DNA of 64,000 nt from Adiantum capillus-veneris (lineage: Eukaryota > Streptophyta > Polypodiopsida > Polypodiales > Pteridaceae): positions 6,603,997 through 6,667,996 of the forward strand of contig CM043964.1 in assembly GCA_014529385.2 (NCBI GenBank), read 5' to 3'. This document shows, piece after piece, positions 52,586 through 63,101 of this stretch. The stretch's first letter is position 1. Each line of letters begins with the position of its first letter. The notes under the pieces were generated by a model. That model had not been told where the DNA came from. It saw only the letters and a program-made list of their open reading frames with translations, and did no database searches. A program made the translations under genes and the position numbers.

Positions 52586-52777
52586 TGAAGGAGTACGAGC
52601 CGAAGTGCAACGCCAGAGAGAGTGCGAGAAGAAGAGCATGACGATATGGTGAACTCGCTCTACTGTAATGTGTAGAGCATAGTGAGTTCTTATTAGGTTT
52701 TTACAAAAGAATATGTGTACATACCTGGCGGCCCGCCCACTTACCTGGGCGACCACATTGGGCTTTATACCCCAACA
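52586..52777 (-). repeat. 5' LTR of copia B (192 bp)
   Basis: In element sense it begins TGTTGGGGTATAAAGCCC and ends CTCCTTCA, followed by AC and the primer site. Confidence 0.95.
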
Positions 52778-52782
52778 AAAAT

Positions 52783-53060
52783 GTCAGCTGCTTTTGACAC
52801 ATCAGCGACGATCGGAATATCAATGCACATAATTTCTCGAGTGTCCTGCAATGAAACTCAACCAACTCAACAATCGGAATCCGTGTGGTCTGCAAGCCAC
52901 TGAGTTGTGGTATGCTGTATAGATAAGGTGCTTGATATTCTTGAGAAGCTTCGCACTGGTGACAGACTATCTTGTGAAGGATCCATCTTGCGACGAGCCT
53001 TTCTCTCGTTCACAAGCGTGCAGGTACATCTACAGCCAAGTCATCGAATGATGAAGTGGC
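52783..53060 (-). pseudogene. Possible exons disrupted by copia B
   Basis: On the minus strand, TTGAGTTTCATTGCAG (an acceptor-like end) is followed by a frame reading DTREIMCIDIPIVADVSKAA up to the copia insertion. Removing the element and one AAAAT joins it to LCVHWGGLGWSI and a stop near 47444. An upstream piece has MDPSQDSLSPVRSFSRISST; another frame there has VCHQCEASQEYQAPYLYSIP. Which frame was real, and the gene, are unknown. Confidence 0.4.
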
Positions 53061-53163
53061 CCCCCGACTGCCTACATTAATGTCCTTGTCATCGCTTCAG
53101 TCTGCTCTGATCAGTGCACCCAGTTTTCATTGTTGGCCCCCTTCCCCCCAACACTTGACGGCC

Positions 53164-53284
53164 GGGAATGTTCCGTCAATGACCATTCCCTCGTAATCAC
53201 TGCTCCCGCCATGGCTCCCGGCTCCCCGCCGATCGCCATGCGGTCGCAGTGATTACGGGGAATGGTCACTGACGGACCATTCCC
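53164..53284. repeat. Hairpin with ~38 bp arms
   Basis: GGGAATGTTCCGTCAATGAC and CATTCCCTCGTAATCACTG (53164-53202) are mirrored at 53247-53284 by CAGTGATTACGGGGAATGGT and CACTGACGGACCATTCCC, with a 44 bp GC-rich loop. It has the form of a small foldback or MITE. Confidence 0.9.
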
Positions 53285-53499
53285 TACCCCATTAACACTT
53301 CAAGTTTGAGCCTAAAATCACTACAATGCTTTCTTTGTCTGTTCACTTAATTTTGAAAGAGGGGGAGGGAGAGAGAGTGAGTGTGTGTTTTTCGGAGGGG
53401 GGTGGGGGGGGGTCAGGGCGCTGGTGAAGTTTGAAAAAAATGAACTAAGTTCTAAAGATAAATTGCTAGCATATTACTACCAATATGTGGGTCAATTAA

Positions 53500-54010
53500 A
53501 ATTTAGGGAAAATTACCAAAATACCTCTCTAATTTGTGGAAATTCTCAAAATATCCCTCAAATTTCAAAATTCCCAGAATACCCTTATATCTATTTTTGT
53601 TGGATTGTTCAACATTTTCTAATCTTTATTCCTTTTTTACAATTACTAAGATCCGTTTTCGAGTACTTAGCATGTAATTTGTCACAAATTACATCACAAA
53701 GAAGGTAATCATGTCTAAAAATAATGAAAGAATTCATCCCAAAAGCACCTCAAATTCTAGTTTTAGCATCTTGTACGATAGACAATCAGTCGTCTTATGA
53801 AAAGCTACAAAATTTTATTTTATTTTTGGAGAAATTTACTCTCACAACTAGGGGTAGTTTAGAAAATTTAGAAAATTTGAAGGGCATTTGAAGAATTTAA
53901 GGCAAAATATTGGGGGTATTTTGGGAATTTTCGGAATTTGAAGGGTATTTTGGGAATTTTCACAAATTATAAGGGTATTTTGGTAATTTTTCTAATCCCT
54001 AAAATTTAAG
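53500..54010. mobile_element. MITE-like element with ~90 bp terminal inverted repeats
   Basis: The left edge AAATTTAGGGAAAATTACCA, AAATACC... is mirrored on the right by ...GGGTATTTTGGTAATTTTTC, TAATCCCTAAAATTT. Both arms contain several GGTATTTTGGGAATTTTC-type blocks. It is ~0.5 kb with no coding capacity. Arm sequence resembles the AT-rich block that begins each unit of the 1-16650 array. Confidence 0.75.
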
Positions 54011-54029
54011 GCTCTAAATTCAAATGTCT

Positions 54030-54260
54030 GCATGGCAGTACTGTACCAGGGCAGGCTGCAGCTTTTTGGCAACGACGAGCAGAGGCGAGTCAGGTGACGT
54101 GTGTACTGTGCGCGTGCAAGACTGGTTGCATCGTTGGAGCCTTTTTGCGACGAGTATATGCGACGTGCCACGGTGGGCTGGTTGCCATCTTGGCAAGGCA
54201 TTACCTCCGCAACGCTGGAGGTAGTGCTCGAAATTTATCCTCAGCCCTTTACAGGGCTGT
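54030..54260. repeat. Dispersed module shared with 46010-46190 (inverted)
   Basis: CTGGAGGTAGTGCTCGAAAT and the following TTATCCTCAGCC (near 54209-54240) match, in reverse, AAATTTCGAGCGCTCCTCC at 46033-46051 and its neighbours. Both lie next to the AT-rich repeat described at 46353 and 53500. Confidence 0.65.
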
Positions 54261-54269
54261 TGGGAATGC

Positions 54270-54555
54270 CGAGAGCATCAATATGGCGGATGTAGCATCG
54301 ATAACGCAGCAATGGAGTCAGCAAAACAAGGAATCTGTTCAGTCAAAAGTTGCGCAAGGATCCTATCTTGGGAGTGTCCGTAGCCCTAAAGTGTTGAACA
54401 CTGAAGCCTTCAACTTCACGCAGCGACACTCAAGGACTACCAAAAGACACGAATCGGCTATGGATGAGAGAAGCAGCACCAAGAACAGGAGAGCGCAGGA
54501 GTGGGCAAGTACTGTTCGTCATATATCTCACATGAACCTAATTCTCTTGAGGTAA
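54270..54555 (+). other. Candidate exon, unrecognised product
   Basis: An open frame reads NAESINMADVASITQQWSQQ, NKESVQSKVAQGSYLGSVRS and KRHESAMDERSSTKNRRAQE, with normal composition, ending at CTTGAG|GTAAAGG, a good splice-donor match. No partner exon is recognised downstream. It could be a captured gene fragment. The upstream part of the same frame overlaps the dispersed repeat and is probably not coding. Confidence 0.4.
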
Positions 54556-54879
54556 AGGAGGTTGATTTCCTAGCACGAGTTGTGCTCGCTCAACTCCTTG
54601 CACCCTTGGTAAAGGTTTTTTTGCATATTCGAGGGTGGTGGACCACACCTCTGTGGCAACTATTGTACCCTTGTAGTGTACTACATTTGCTCACGGCTAG
54701 TGTTATAGTAACACTCATGGGTCTCATGGCTTCCATACTTGTTTTCAATTTCACACCATTTCAATAGTGGCTCGTGTATTTATGCTCTTCCAATAGGATA
54801 GATACAACATAAATTGGCAAGGTGGTCACCTGCACACATTTGACATCCATAAGCTCTTTGCACTTGATATTTGTAAAGG

Positions 54880-55450
54880 CTTGAATTATTAGCTATTTTG
54901 CAACTTTCTCAATAATAACTTTAGCATGTAGAGGTTTTGCTTCCTTGGTAGAATAAGTGTCACTCAAATTTCCCTTTGATTTAGAAGTCTCTTTTGATGA
55001 TTCAACATTCCATACATTTCACAATTGTCCTGTAAATCAATAGCTTCCTCAATACACTTCCAACATTTGACATCACTTGGTACATCTTTTTTGAGATTTT
55101 GCTCAATAATTTGATACAAGTCTCTCTTCAGCAAGCAACTCATTCCTACGACACCCCATCCACATACTATCTCAACCTTGTGGCTGCATCTTGCACATAA
55201 TCTTTCTCCTTTTGCTTGAAGTTATGGATTAATGACACAATGTTGTGTTTGATGCCCCCTTTTGTGAGCTCTTCAACAAATTATCTTGTGAGGTCATCAA
55301 TATTCTTGAATCGATTCATTATGAGTGATTGAAACCACATCAAGGCTTTATCTTCCAAGGTTAACAAAAACCCTAAAATGCATATAAAGGTCTGCCACTT
55401 GTTTTACTCTTGGCACTTGTTTAATAGCAGCAATATGTGAGTAAGGATCT
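54880..55450 (-). pseudogene. Retrotransposon gag remnant, Ty3/gypsy type
   Basis: The minus strand reads EDKALMWFQSLIMNRFKNID, DLTR, a stop, FVEELTKGGIKHNIVSLIHN and FKQKEKDYVQDAATRLR. A/L-W-F-Q-S-L followed by RF, a Phe-x-x-L segment and a Q-K-E...Y motif is the standard plant gypsy capsid pattern. Several stops are present and no pol follows. Confidence 0.65.
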
Positions 55451-57480
55451 TTATAGCCAATGTAGGGTTTCTTGAATCACTTATATTGTAACATTTAAAG
55501 GCCTAATAACTTATGTGTAGCGGAAATTAGCATGAACATAGTGGGCATTTCATTAGAATAGATTCCTAATGAGAATTACAAGAGTGCTTGGGTGGAGACA
55601 GCAACAAAAAGCATAACACCTAGTTAGATAGCATCGACAATACTTTCAAAAGAGAGAGAAATTAAGCTATTGACAACAGTTGAGGACCGGATTTTCATGG
55701 AGCCGGTCCCCCCTCCAAAAGGCTTTGTATTATGGTTTCTCCCATCAAGAGAGACATTGTACAATACAATTCTTTGTGTTCTTTCAAGACTAGCCAGTGC
55801 AATGAAGATGGAAACTTCATGCACTAAGCAAAACACTTAACAAACACAACTTGAATTATCCCCGTTCTCAGACCCAAGAGCTAACACACCTTCGAAGATG
55901 GTGAGAGCTAACAGGGTATGAGAGTAGATTGAGAGGAAGAAGGAGTATCTTACGAGAAAGATGTACATCTCCTCACATAATCACTCATATGTAGCATAGC
56001 TTAGCTTAGTAATTAGCTTGGTAGAGGAGATGAGCATGCATTGAAGCTTGGCTCTTGGTTGGATTTGCATCCACATGCCAAGAGAGTGTTGATGTAGGCT
56101 TCTATCTCACAAGCTTGGAGTAGGTGATGAGTTCTCCACTAAAGCTTGGGAAGAGATAGTCTTCTCTTTCTTCACACATGAGCTTGTGTGAGTGTGTGTG
56201 TGATAATGCCTTGCAAAAATCAGACCCCTCTCTCTCTCTTGGGCGAGCCCTCTTGCTAATTGCTCTTGCTGAAGCCTCATTGGCCCTCCCCAAGTCAAGC
56301 CAATTACAATTAAGCAGCATAAGTGATAGCCTTCTGACATGTGTCCCCCTTTCCCCTTTTGTGAGAGCTTTAGGTAATTAAATAATTAAACTAAACTCTC
56401 ATTGGACCCCTTTGCCTCCTGGCCAATAGGAATCAGGCAAGCCATGGGGCTCATGAATGCTCATTGGACCCCTTGGGAGACTGCCCAATAGTCTTCTAGG
56501 AGACTTAATTCTCATTGGTTTCTTTTATTAATTTTTTTTAAACTAATTAAACTAGATTTACTCTAGCTTAATTCTCATTGGTCCACTTCAAGGGTCATCC
56601 AATAGAAATTGGGCACACCTTGTGGGCATCTGGCCTAGGGAGCTGACATGTGTCCCTCATTCCCTTTGTGTAAAGGGAGCCTGTGTGTGTGTGTGTGGGG
56701 GGCTTTCTCTCTCATCCCCTACCTTTAGGGCTCGCCCCCTCCCATGTAGGGATGTGCAAAGACTTTTAGGGCACACACAAAGCATCCAATTTTCCCTAGG
56801 GTTGACCTTTGGACACAACCTTTGAATTTTGGAACCTTAGCATTTTGGAAGTCTTAATGGGCTGAACCTTAGGGTCTTTTTAGCCCATTGTTGCACATGG
56901 CTCTTTTGCAGATGGCCCCCCCTTTGGATCCCTATTTTCCCTCCTTTGGATCCCTACTGTGGCCGGTCTGCTAGCTTAACCAATATTCTAGCTTTTTCTC
57001 CCCTGGCCTTCCCCACATTAAATGATCAGTTTAATATGAGAAAATCATTTAGGAGAATTAGATATTGATTATTATGACATATATAAATGGGATAGTCTCA
57101 ACCTTTTAACATGTTCTGTATAAATCTGGCTAGCTTAGGTCATTCTAGAGCTATTTCATGATGATAGTGTAGCTAAAGCGGTCATCTATAGAAACACGCT
57201 TGGTATGTAAAGACCGAATATAATGGAACCCTTCTCCCAACAGTGTTGGATAGGCTTCTATAAACCTCAAAAGTAGTTGACAAGCTACACCAAAAGCAAC
57301 GATTCTCCCGCAAAAATTTTGGCAGTCTCATTTGTTTCAGTGTCACTATTTAAAAAAGAAACCATGCCTCCTACATGATAACCATGTAGGATCTCACACG
57401 AGATTTAAGGCTGAATGTTGTAATAGAAAGAAAAAATGTGAACAATGTAATCAAAACACATTGCAACAACGTAAACTTGT
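55451..57480. other. Intergenic, no gene; CCAAT hairpin-like repeats
   Basis: No convincing coding frame. Four short inverted modules ATTGG(N~20)CCAAT occur at about 56279-56305, 56402-56429, 56463-56490 and 56577-56604. A (GT)n run is near 56680-56697. Confidence 0.55.
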
Positions 57481-57489
57481 CAGAAAACA

Positions 57490-57690
57490 CAACCATATAT
57501 AATGCACGATAACCATGGCTGACCATAAATGCAATCATAACCATAACCATATAACAACTTGACCATAACTATAACCATGACTAACCATAACCTTAACCAT
57601 AACAACGACCTGTCCAAAACAATGATGAATCCAAAACAACCATAACCAAAACCAGATATAACCATCATCAAAACCATCATAGATCAATGT
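57490..57690. repeat. Imperfect AACCAT minisatellite
   Basis: AACCATAACC, TGACCATAAC and variants recur about twenty times over 200 bp with no fixed longer period. Confidence 0.85.
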
Positions 57691-57728
57691 CCAAAATACA
57701 ATGCCACACTACATATTTACAAAAAAGA

Positions 57729-59012
57729 CTATTGTTGCATAGAGTAGCCATCGTCAGAATCAGCACCTGCACATGTACACAAAAGGATAAATAATTAACA
57801 AATTAGAGTGATATTAATTAGTTAATCTCACATGTACATAAAGACCAAATAGTTTGCCTCAACTGTCTCACCTCAATATATCAGCGGCGGCTGTCTAAGT
57901 CCTGCCAATACATAGTCTCTCCTCCGGCCTCGAGATCCTCTAATAGAGGAATCAATCTTCGCTTATATGTAGTGGTCTCCTTGTTGCGTGTCAGTGTCCA
58001 CTTCACTGCCAGATTCTGCATTTTATTTAAAACATTGTGTGAGAAGGTTTTTGCATTCCTGAAAAAATGCAAAAATGCCATCCGATACTCACAAACTCAT
58101 AGCGGAAGGTGTCGAATCCCTCGTTGCCGAGGTGAGATGTACCCCTAGAAGATAGGCAAATCTGTGCGGTATCTCTCTGTTGTCTGAACCTCGTGTATGT
58201 CGACTCCTCCTCCTCTCTGATCTGCTGCCATGCCTCGTGTGGGATGCGACTAGGCTTCGAATGGCCTAGCCTAAAACATCGATGAGCATGATCTCGACAT
58301 TGTTTCATGGTGTCCCATGCAACACTCATGATCCACCTCCTGGGAACCTCCTTTGAACCCGGAGCCAGGCTTGTACTCTCAAAGGATGGACTCCACTATG
58401 TAATTGATCTTGTCGTGATCCTGCTATGGCCAAGGATCCATAATGTTGTTAGCAAACTACAGCTCTGCAAGTTGGCAAATCCGCTGTCTGATCTCAGTCC
58501 CGACCGCATCAATGTCGGGTTGGCCATCCTCTCGTATGTGATAGATCTTGGAGGCACTGTGCTCGTGTGTCCCTCAAGGTGTCCGAGGTGTGCCTAGCGG
58601 TGTGCTTGCATCCGAAGGGGTCGTGAGCGAGGAGGGGTCAAAGCATTTGTAGCCTCTCCCCCACAGCAACCCCCACCTCCACTCGACGACTGCCAAGAAC
58701 ATCGAATGCGAGCATGGCTGGGAGATGCGCCTGCTGATGCGGGAGGAGTAGCAAGGGGCACTGTTGATGGACCCATAGACCCCTTGGGCATCAAAGCGGC
58801 TGTGATCTCGGACCTCTACCGCCCACTGGTGTCACACCTACAGGTGCCATAGCCTCGGATGTCCAACGTGGTGGTGTTGTACCAGTACCGCGTGCTACCC
58901 AATATTGCAAAGCTGTTGCCATCTGAGTAGGGGTCATCTGTATGACGAAGCCCATAAAGTCGATCTGGCTCATAGAAGTGGGATCTGGTTGAGATTCACG
59001 CATATTGAAGTC
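57729..59012 (-). pseudogene. Plant En/Spm-associated (Transposase_24-like) gene, left copy
   Basis: An acceptor GTGGTGCAG at 59013 opens an exon with MRESQPDPTSMSQIDFMGFV and MTPTQMATALQYWVARGTG. A low-complexity SSGGGGCCGG stretch and proline-rich linker follow in another frame. The next part, to a donor at 58092 (TTT|GTGAGT), reads QCRDHAHRCFRLGHSKPSRI and SRGTSHLGNEGFDTFRYEF. An exon 58058-57872 carries NLAVKWTLTRNKETTTYKRR and LEDLEAGGETMYWQDLDSRR, and a last exon (57766-57729) ends DSDDGYSMQQ. Order and flavour resemble the gene at 60636-61951, but sequence similarity is low. Frames are broken. Confidence 0.55.
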
Positions 59013-59109
59013 CTGCACCACGAAAGACAAAGAAAAATTTAGAAAAATTACATGAGCTATATACAAATGAACATGTCAAGACCAACACATACAAGCATCG
59101 ACTAACAAT

Positions 59110-60010
59110 GCTTCGGTTGTTCTTGAAAACAGATGGTGGCACGCCGTCATTTGTCTTCGGCTTGAATGCTGATATTGTTAGTGCAGCATGATTGAGCTTG
59201 AGCCCTTGTAGCTTTGGCGCCGCGTACCGAGACTTAGCTGCTACCTCTTCTTCTTCAGATTCAGAATCAGAATCATACATTGAATCATACTCAGAATCAG
59301 AGTACCGCTGCTTGTCTTTATGTTGAGGTTTTCGGAGGGGCGCTTTGTTGCTATGCCTTGAGCTGCTTGGCGTAGGCGGGGCTGGTGAGCAGAAAAGAGA
59401 TGTTCGGCAGTGAAGGTTTTCACTTGGAGTTTTCTATGTGGGTTGTGAGCGAGGCACAATGTTAGTCTTGAAATTAGCTTCATGTAGACGGTCCTGTATG
59501 TTTGGTTGAGGGGAGACTCGCCTTCAACTTTGAGCATAGTAGGGGCCTGTTGCGTTTTAAGTTTGGCTTCACCGTTGATCGCTGACTTTGTGGGTTTCAT
59601 AGGCGGGTGTGAAGTATCTTTGCATAAGATGTTTAAATTCATCCCAGTTATCGCAGCATTTGGCTTTGATATCGTATAAGTGCAACATCCTTGCGTCTTC
59701 CCCCAGAAAAGATGATGCTACACTTACCCACAGTTTTCTACTTGTTCTGCATGATGTGAGATATGCTTCTATATCAGCTATCCACTTATGAAGCGTCAGT
59801 GCATTCCGTTTGCCATTGTATTTTGTTCGTGGCGGTAAGGGCCTTCGACGCCCGCTTGATGCAGCTGATTCACTCAAGGATGAATTTGCTTCGCCGTTGC
59901 CGACGTGCCGTTAACCTTCTGCTGTACCTTTCATCTTCAGAATCAGATTCCGAGTCGGATGTTTCAGATTCCTGCTTCCCGCGAGCATCGTGTTTTTGTC
60001 ACCTGTGTTC
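59110..60010 (-). pseudogene. Retrotransposon gag-like gene, acidic and Ser-rich
   Basis: From about 59998 a frame reads KQESETSDSESDSEDERYSR and then RRLTARRQRRSK. After a one-base shift it continues (59877-59569) SGRRRPLPPRTKYNGKRNAL, LHKWIADIEAYLTSCRTSRK, SSFLGEDARMLHLYDIKAKC and FKHLMQRYFTP, a retrotransposon capsid pattern. Later pieces include a second DSDSESEEEEVAAKSR segment and KPKTNDGVPPSVFKNNRSI. No protease or RT follows; plant-transposase-like exons do, on the same strand. Confidence 0.6.
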
Positions 60011-60044
60011 ACAAAATTTATGTGTGGGTGGAGCGGTTGCCTTG

Positions 60045-60055
60045 CACTACAAGAG
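60045..60055. repeat. CACTA terminal inverted repeat (left)
   Basis: CACTACAAGAG, the canonical plant CACTA start. TTG precedes it as one side of the expected 3-bp target duplication. Confidence 0.8.
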
Positions 60056-60076
60056 GTTGTGTGCTCTTGTGACGCT

Positions 60077-60256
60077 GTTAGCGACGGAAATACAATGGGT
60101 TTTTATAACCCCCGGCGTCGCTAAAACCGTCGCTAATAGCGTCGCTACGAGAGCGTCGTTATATAGCGACGCTCATAGCGACGGTTATAGCGACGTTTAC
60201 ACAGAAGTCTATAGCGACGCTACAGAGCCATAAATAGCGACGGTTATAGCGACGCC
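60077..60256. repeat. CACTA subterminal repeats, TAGCGACGGTTATAGCGACG type
   Basis: About fourteen GCGACG or CGTCGC hexamers in both orientations within 180 bp, several in the longer form TAGCGACGGTTATAGCGACG. In En/Spm elements such arrays bind the TnpA-type protein encoded by the element. Confidence 0.88.
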
Positions 60257-60635
60257 CGAGAGAAATTTTTTTTGGTGGCAGGGCATTGAATGCCCTGCCA
60301 CCCATCAACCATATTGTACTTGATTCACTTTTTAAAAAAAGTGCAAGGGTAGATAATAGACCCAAAATAGTCACCCACAAGACGCATTGTTTGCAAAATT
60401 GACAAGCGTAAAATTGACAATTGTACACATCATAGGCAAAATGAATTGATTGGCAAATGTAATAATGACAATTGTACAACATCATAGGCATAAAGAATTG
60501 ATTGGCAAAATGAACTGCGGTGACAAATGTAATAATATACATGGTTCAAAAAGACGTATAAAATCCGTCTCATGATACATAAGCTATGAGAAACCCTAAA
60601 CTAATGCTATCTAGCTACGGCTAAACTGACGTCGT

Positions 60636-61951
60636 CTAGTCAGACGTCTCATCGCGTCCAAGCGGCGTATCTGTCGGATTCTGCAAAAAAAGATAATAAG
60701 ACAGCTTTCAGTAAGTATAAACATATAACGACATTTATAAAACAATACAAAAAATAGAAAAGAGTAAACCCTAATACTAACCATGCCGCCGTGAGAACTG
60801 AGAATGTCCATCAGGGCGTTTAAGCCCTTCCTGCCTGCGTACTCACGCTCGTACGGTGTGGGATCACGTCCTGTCATCGACCACTGTCAAAACATACAAA
60901 GAATTCATTATGTTAGAATTAAAAAACTCATAAACCCTAAACTATCGAACATAAAGAGCAATGCGAAAACACTTATAAAATCGGCCTCAAATGATGCCCA
61001 TCCACCGCTCCCCAAGTGGTGCGAGCTCCCTGCCTCTACTCGCGCTCTGGCTGCATCCTTTTGTTGCTTCCACTTGTCCGGATTCTCGCGCGCTGCTTTC
61101 TTCGCATTCTTCCAATCTTCTTTGGCCAGCCAATCTGGCTTGTTCCACCCATGCTTGATTGCTTTTTGCACTTCGGAACGCTTGTGTTTGCAATATTCGC
61201 GCATTCGAATCTTCATCAGGTCTTCATTGAAGCGCTGATCCCATGTTGGAACGGGAAACTCATCATGAAGTATGCTGATGACTCTGTTTTTTTAATCACT
61301 TGGTACTTCACTCCATTTGTTTAGTATGTAGTGTCTAAACAGCTGAGAGCAAAGACCACGCATGCGCGAGATCACCTTCTTGCCGTCATCATCCATGATG
61401 ATGCCGCCGCTGAAGTCGACGGAGTAAGGTAAGCCCTCTGGCCGGTGACGCGTGAACCTGGGTGTCCCGGCAGGGGTCTCTAGCGGCGTGTCGATGGGGG
61501 TACGGACGTCAGGTGTCTCCACCGGCGTCTGGGCCCTGAAGCGAGGAGTGTCGAGTGGGGTGGCTCCTGGCGGAGTAGGTAGAGGTGTGTAGCTGCTAGG
61601 AACAGTCAGCCGTGCAAAACCTGGCGTAGATGGCAATGATGTGGCTGGTGTGGGGGTGGGCAAAGAAGGGGAGGGTAAAGAGCCTCGTCGAACACGAGGC
61701 GGTGTGGAGGCATCGGTGACGGAATCCCCACAACAACCGCCACCGCCACCGCCACCACTAGAGCGCCGGTGTCTAGACGAGTGTGAAGCTCGTCTCGTCG
61801 ACGCCGAAGCTTCGGAGCGCGCCGAATGCTCCGAAATAGAGGGAGATGCGGATGGAGTAGGAACGCGCGATGATGCGCCAGAGCGATGACGCTCCACGTA
61901 CCACTGTCTCTGCTGCGGTGACAAAGAAGAAAGAAACTCCTCATCATCCAT
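60636..61951 (-). pseudogene. CACTA second gene (Transposase_24-like)
   Basis: The start ATG at 61951 gives MDDEEFLSSLSPQQRQWYVE. A Ser/Pro/Thr-rich region with SSGGGGGGGCCGD and many TP repeats (TPLDTPRF, TPVETPDVRTPIDTP) follows, then YILNKWSEVPSD, a TAA at 61292, and the same frame goes on with DEFPVPTWDQRFNEDLMKIR, CKHKRSEVQKAIKHGWNKPD and EAGSSHHLGSGGWASFEADF. That pattern is typical of plant En/Spm-associated proteins. Exon 2 (60883-60782) reads WSMTGRDPTPYEREYAGRKG and ends GGM|GTTAGT; exon 3 (60680-60636) gives NPTDTPLGRDETSD. The exon 1 donor is unresolved. The single stop makes this copy probably defective. Confidence 0.7.
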
Positions 61952-62223
61952 ACCTGCATTAAACACACGAATATTTAAACTTAATATTGAATGAATAGAG
62001 TAGACAATGACGCAAAGACCATTAAATACAATGACGTAATGACGCATATAAATACAATGACGCAATGAATTGAGTGATAGAAGAGGCAAGTCGAAAACTC
62101 AGAATTTTCAATCAAAAGATGTGAGCGCGAGTAGAAAAGAGCGTTATACACCATGGAAGGTACTTAGAGAGCCAGAGCTTTTACAACACGGAGCAAAATT
62201 GTTCAAATACAATATTTGTGGCT

Positions 62224-62985
62224 TTAAGAGATCTCTCTCTCATCCTCGCATAACTCAGCATAACTTCCTATATCTATATAGAGCTCTCCGTTTAAACACA
62301 TATCCTCTGTTTCATTTTGTAGCTCCTCTGCATGCACCCCATATAGAGTAGTAGCATCTTGATGCTCGTCTGACACCACCGCAGCGGCTTCTGATTGAGC
62401 ATCTTCTCTGATCTCCTCCATTGATGCCGTTGTGATTGGCACATGGTAGCCTTCATACGTCCTTGCACTACGAGGGGCTACCTCTATGACGTACCACCAG
62501 TTTGATGTAGACTTTGTAGGATGAAATATTACCTGCCAGAGCCACATAACTTACATGAGAGCTTTCAAGCACATAACTTGTAAAAGGGGGATGTTAACTA
62601 TTTACATACTTACTTGTTCACAATGCTCGGGTAGTACGAAAGTCTCTTAGGTCAGTCCATTTCTTAGTAGAATCCACCTCAAGAAAACCAGACTCTCCTC
62701 TACGCACAGTAGCGTTGCGACCCTCCATGATTATCTTGAACCATTGCACGTCGAACAAGTCGACAAAAAATCCTCTGTAATCGATCCTCAAAATCTCTTG
62801 CAGCGTGCCGAAGTAAGTGAGTTCCGCCACCACAGGATCTGCATCAGAGGAACGTCGTCGACTAAACTGTTCAAATTTTGCCATGATTCCACAATCTTGA
62901 GTAAAACGCTTTTTGTCGATTCGTTCCACCCTAAAATGTCGACCTTTACACCATGCTGCTGTGTATGACCTAAATCTAAATCTAA
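62224..62985 (-). pseudogene. CACTA transposase C-terminal part (DUF4216-like)
   Basis: The minus strand reads GRHFRVERIDKKRFTQDCGI, then PVVAELTYFGTLQEILRIDY and FVDLFDVQWFKIIMEG. This matches the CACTA TNP2 tail, where R-T-Q-N-S-G is followed by Y-Y-G-x-L-x-x-I and a V-x-L-F-x-C-x-W segment. FVLPEHCEQ then ends at a donor CAA|GTAAGT; the intron 62613-62533 ends CTCTGGCAG and coding continues VIFHPTKSTSNWWYVIEVAP to a stop at 62224. A +1 shift near 62645 precedes FVLPEHCEQ. Confidence 0.75.
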
Positions 62986-63070
62986 ATATAATTTAACGTA
63001 AGTCTACATCTAACCTAATCTTTAACGTCTTTTGGGATAGTTTCCTACGACGTTAAAACTCTCTTCTTCT

Positions 63071-63101
<31 letters not shown>

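Larger units (their letters stand above)
47490..52777 (-). mobile_element. Ty1/copia retrotransposon copy B, complete with TSD
   Basis: Same family as copia A but on the opposite strand. LTRs of 192 bp at 52586-52777 (5') and 47490-47681 (3'), flanked by AAAAT (47485-47489 and 52778-52782). The primer site reads TGGTATCACAGC, one base off copy A. A purine-rich AAGTGGGAGGT precedes the 3' LTR. Confidence 0.97.

Noticed and set aside
57480-57680. 66-codon minus-strand frame rich in Tyr, Gly and Val
   Set aside because: It translates the AACCAT minisatellite.
61641-61889. Plus-strand frame with a run of prolines over the CACTA gene
   Set aside because: It is the antisense of the GGGGGGG coding stretch, and the minus-strand gene has better evidence.
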